Below, in pieces: positions 3,965 to 5,808 of a stretch of 5,808 nucleotides of DNA. The DNA comes from an uncultured Prevotellaceae bacterium (lineage in GTDB: Bacteria; Bacteroidota; Bacteroidia; Bacteroidales; Bacteroidaceae), in NCBI GenBank assembly GCA_947303695.1, contig CAMYYX010000104.1:1-5808 (forward strand), given 5' to 3'. Both the position numbers and the translations under genes were made by a program. Position 1 is the first letter of the stretch, and every line of letters starts with the position of its first letter. Below the pieces are notes generated by a model that was not told where the DNA came from, ran no database searches, and saw only the letters and a list, made by a program, of their open reading frames with translations.

Positions 3965-5808
3965 ATGAGAAGGCTTTTACTCCTACTGTGTCTAATGCCT
4001 GTATGTTGCTTTGCACAGTTGGAGAAAGATATAGACAGCCCTACGGAAGGTGTCCTTACAGAGGATTATGTCATGATGGATGACCTTTTGAAGATGCTTG
4101 CCCGCTTTTCTTCTTATGTGGTTGCTGACTATCAGGAATGTAAAGAGCCAAATAGTAGGGGAGAGAAATGTGGTTGTTTTAAGGGAGAAAGTACCATGAA
4201 AAGCAATGAGGCTGGTGTTCGTACAAACGCCGACCTTTCAATGATATGCGCCTTTCTTGTCAAGTATGCCCAGCCAAAGGATATTGCCTTACCCTCTGGC
4301 ATAACTTATCAGATGCTTAAGGAATATGCGATGAAATCACTTGTTTTTGCATATTCCACCCACAAGGCAAACAAACTGAAGATATGTGCCGACGTCAGGT
4401 ATTGGGGAAGTGTCTCGGCAAAAGATAATGTATGGGAGTCAAGCCTATGGGCTATGTCAGTTGCATATAGCGCTTTTTTTCAATGGGACGACTTGACTGC
4501 CGAACAACGTGAATACATAAGGAATTTATTGGTTGCTGAATGTCAGTATGAGCTTCAGCGTACTGTCCCGACAGGTTTTGTCGGTGACACAAAGGCTGAA
4601 GAGAATGGCTGGGAGGCAGATGTCCTTGCTGCTACTTTAGGCCTTTTTCCTGATGATACGCTCGCAACGAAGTGGTTCGACAGAATGAGACTTTTTGCAA
4701 TCAATTCGTACAGCCATAGTAATGACGCAAAGGATGAAAGCGTGATAGATTCGGGATATGACTTGAAGAAGGTAAAGGATCTTCATATAGCTCCAAACCT
4801 TTATGATGACTATACGCTCCAGAATCATAACTATTTCCATACCTCGTATCAGAATGTCGTAATACAGGAGTTGGGAGAGGCGGCTCTTGCGCTTGAGTTG
4901 TTTCAGACAGGAAACGACAAAAAGCATGTATGGCGGTCGAATGCCTTGATGCATAACTGTGAGGCGGTTTTCGACCGTGTTCTTGCTTGGCTTGCTTTGG
5001 CTGACGGAGAACTTGCCATGCCTAATGGAAATGACTGGAGTATGTTCCTTTACGATCAGATAACATCATATTCCACACTTGCCTGCTTCCGGAGAAATCC
5101 TGATGCCCTTCTTCTTGAGAATCTGGCATATCAGCAGCTAAAGGCACGTCAGACAACAACAACGGATGGCTCTTGGTTGCTGCGTCCTGATGTTCAGGCA
5201 CGAAGGATGGGAGTACAGGCGCATAGAGTGATGATGACTTATCTCATGCATCTTGTGAAACCTACGAAGGATATGGTAGCAACGAGATGGGATGCGTTTC
5301 GCGCAGGTCATTCAAAGGCTGTGCTCTTTCCTTCCCAGAACATAGCACGAGCATATACGAAGGAGCGTTTCACCACGTTCTCGTGGTCAGAGGGATTGAA
5401 AAGCTATACTGGCTATTTCACGTCAGACAAGGTTGACAAGAATAAAATCGTGGCGCCTTATCGCAAGCACAACACGGGAAATATCCTTGGTTGGTATGAT
5501 GTGAAGGGAAAGAGAACAAATGCCCGTCCTGCAATGAAAGCTCAGTTCGACTTCAAAGGAGATGGGTATATCATGAATGGGGAGCTCATTACAAATGATT
5601 CTGTCCTCAGCAATCAATTCTCGCTATACAGCACCCCGCGCAACGCATTTATATACCTTGACTATGTCACGGCAAATGATTCCTGTCAGATAACTGCAGA
5701 AAAAGGCGGTCTGCTTGCAATCAGTACCGATGAGTTTACGAAAGAGAAACGTACCTTATACTATCACGAGCGTGAGTCCAAGGGATACAACGAGGAAATA
5801 AAAGTAAT
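3965..5808 (+). CDS. Large secreted protein, probable alpha/alpha-toroid plus beta-sheet carbohydrate-active enzyme (3' end outside window)
   Basis: The frame is open from the ATG at 3965 to the window edge: 614 codons with no stop, so the protein is longer. Residues 1-17 (MRRLLLLLCLMPVCCFA, cleavage before Q18) form a type I signal peptide, pointing to periplasm or surface. Residues about 30-430 are helix-rich with evenly spaced Trp/Tyr patterns. They include VRTNADLSM, VWESSLWAMSVAYSAFF (W157), GDTKAEENGWEADVLAATL (from G207) and YTLQNHNYFHTSYQNVVIQE (N287, H288, Y290, H292). From about 441 (RWDAFRAGHSKAVLF) it looks beta-rich. A helical toroid followed by beta-sheets, with an Asn/His/Tyr cluster, recalls PL8-, PL17- or heparinase-type polysaccharide lyases. 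That is inference; neither family nor substrate is established. Three Cys lie close together at about 59-72 (ECKEPNSRGEKCGC). AGA/AGG codons are frequent, unlike the ribosomal genes. It is 11 bp after the receiver gene. Confidence 0.85.
   Translation, partial: MRRLLLLLCLMPVCCFAQLEKDIDSPTEGVLTEDYVMMDDLLKMLARFSSYVVADYQECKEPNSRGEKCGCFKGESTMKSNEAGVRTNADLSMICAFLVKYAQPKDIALPSGITYQMLKEYAMKSLVFAYSTHKANKLKICADVRYWGSVSAKDNVWESSLWAMSVAYSAFFQWDDLTAEQREYIRNLLVAECQYELQRTVPTGFVGDTKAEENGWEADVLAATLGLFPDDTLATKWFDRMRLFAINSYSHSNDAKDESVIDSGYDLKKVKDLHIAPNLYDDYTLQNHNYFHTSYQNVVIQELGEAALALELFQTGNDKKHVWRSNALMHNCEAVFDRVLAWLALADGELAMPNGNDWSMFLYDQITSYSTLACFRRNPDALLLENLAYQQLKARQTTTTDGSWLLRPDVQARRMGVQAHRVMMTYLMHLVKPTKDMVATRWDAFRAGHSKAVLFPSQNIARAYTKERFTTFSWSEGLKSYTGYFTSDKVDKNKIVAPYRKHNTGNILGWYDVKGKRTNARPAMKAQFDFKGDGYIMNGELITNDSVLSNQFSLYSTPRNAFIYLDYVTANDSCQITAEKGGLLAISTDEFTKEKRTLYYHERESKGYNEEIKV

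Noticed and set aside
3957..3968. Alternative ATG at 3957 for the secreted-protein gene
   Set aside because: It is in another frame and reaches a TGA after three codons. The ATG at 3965 gives a proper signal peptide.
3965..4015. Lipoprotein signal (lipobox) at Cys14/Cys15
   Set aside because: The residues before the cysteines (MPV, PVC) do not fit the L-[AS]-[GA]-C pattern, and a type I cleavage after FA with Q following fits better.
4637..4954. Minus-strand ORF inside the large secreted-protein gene
   Set aside because: The + frame is open over 614 codons with a signal peptide and protein-like composition, so the antisense frame is a shadow. The same applies to the minus ORF at 5423-5617.

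Overview
The window looks like the chromosome of a Bacteroidota bacterium, most plausibly order Bacteroidales and perhaps Prevotella or a relative. Four things suggest this. The alpha-operon order is rpsM-rpsK-rpsD-rpoA-rplQ. The gene starts lack Shine-Dalgarno sequences and have A/T-rich leaders. A TAnnTTTG-type -7 promoter box precedes the tRNA unit. The last gene has an '...CFA|Q' signal peptide. The genus assignment is an inference.

Positions 1-2814 hold the 3' end of the ribosomal alpha operon, all on the + strand with gaps of 8-74 bp: the S13 tail, S11, S4, RNA polymerase alpha and L17. The S11-S4 gap carries a 19-bp tandem repeat that can fold into hairpins. L17 has an Ala/Pro/Glu-rich C-terminal tail. 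A strong intrinsic terminator (about 2845-2885) closes the operon.

Positions 2886-3572 are mostly non-coding. They contain five 11-bp tandem units (2955-3009), a clear Bacteroidota-type promoter (-7 box at 3148-3155), a candidate structured RNA of about 90 nt (3172-3260) and, four bases later, a tRNA-Arg(UCU) gene (3264-3338). The structured segment contains a perfect 9-base anti-SD complement. It also contains a possible 24-codon ORF whose stop lies inside the tRNA. This tRNA leader is the least explained part of the window.

Positions 3573-5808 hold a probable two-gene unit. The first gene is a stand-alone CheY-like receiver protein. Eleven bases later a large secreted protein begins; it is still open at the window edge after 614 codons. 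It looks like an all-helical (probably alpha/alpha-toroid) domain followed by a beta-rich region, an architecture known from polysaccharide lyases. Its exact family and substrate cannot be settled by reading alone.
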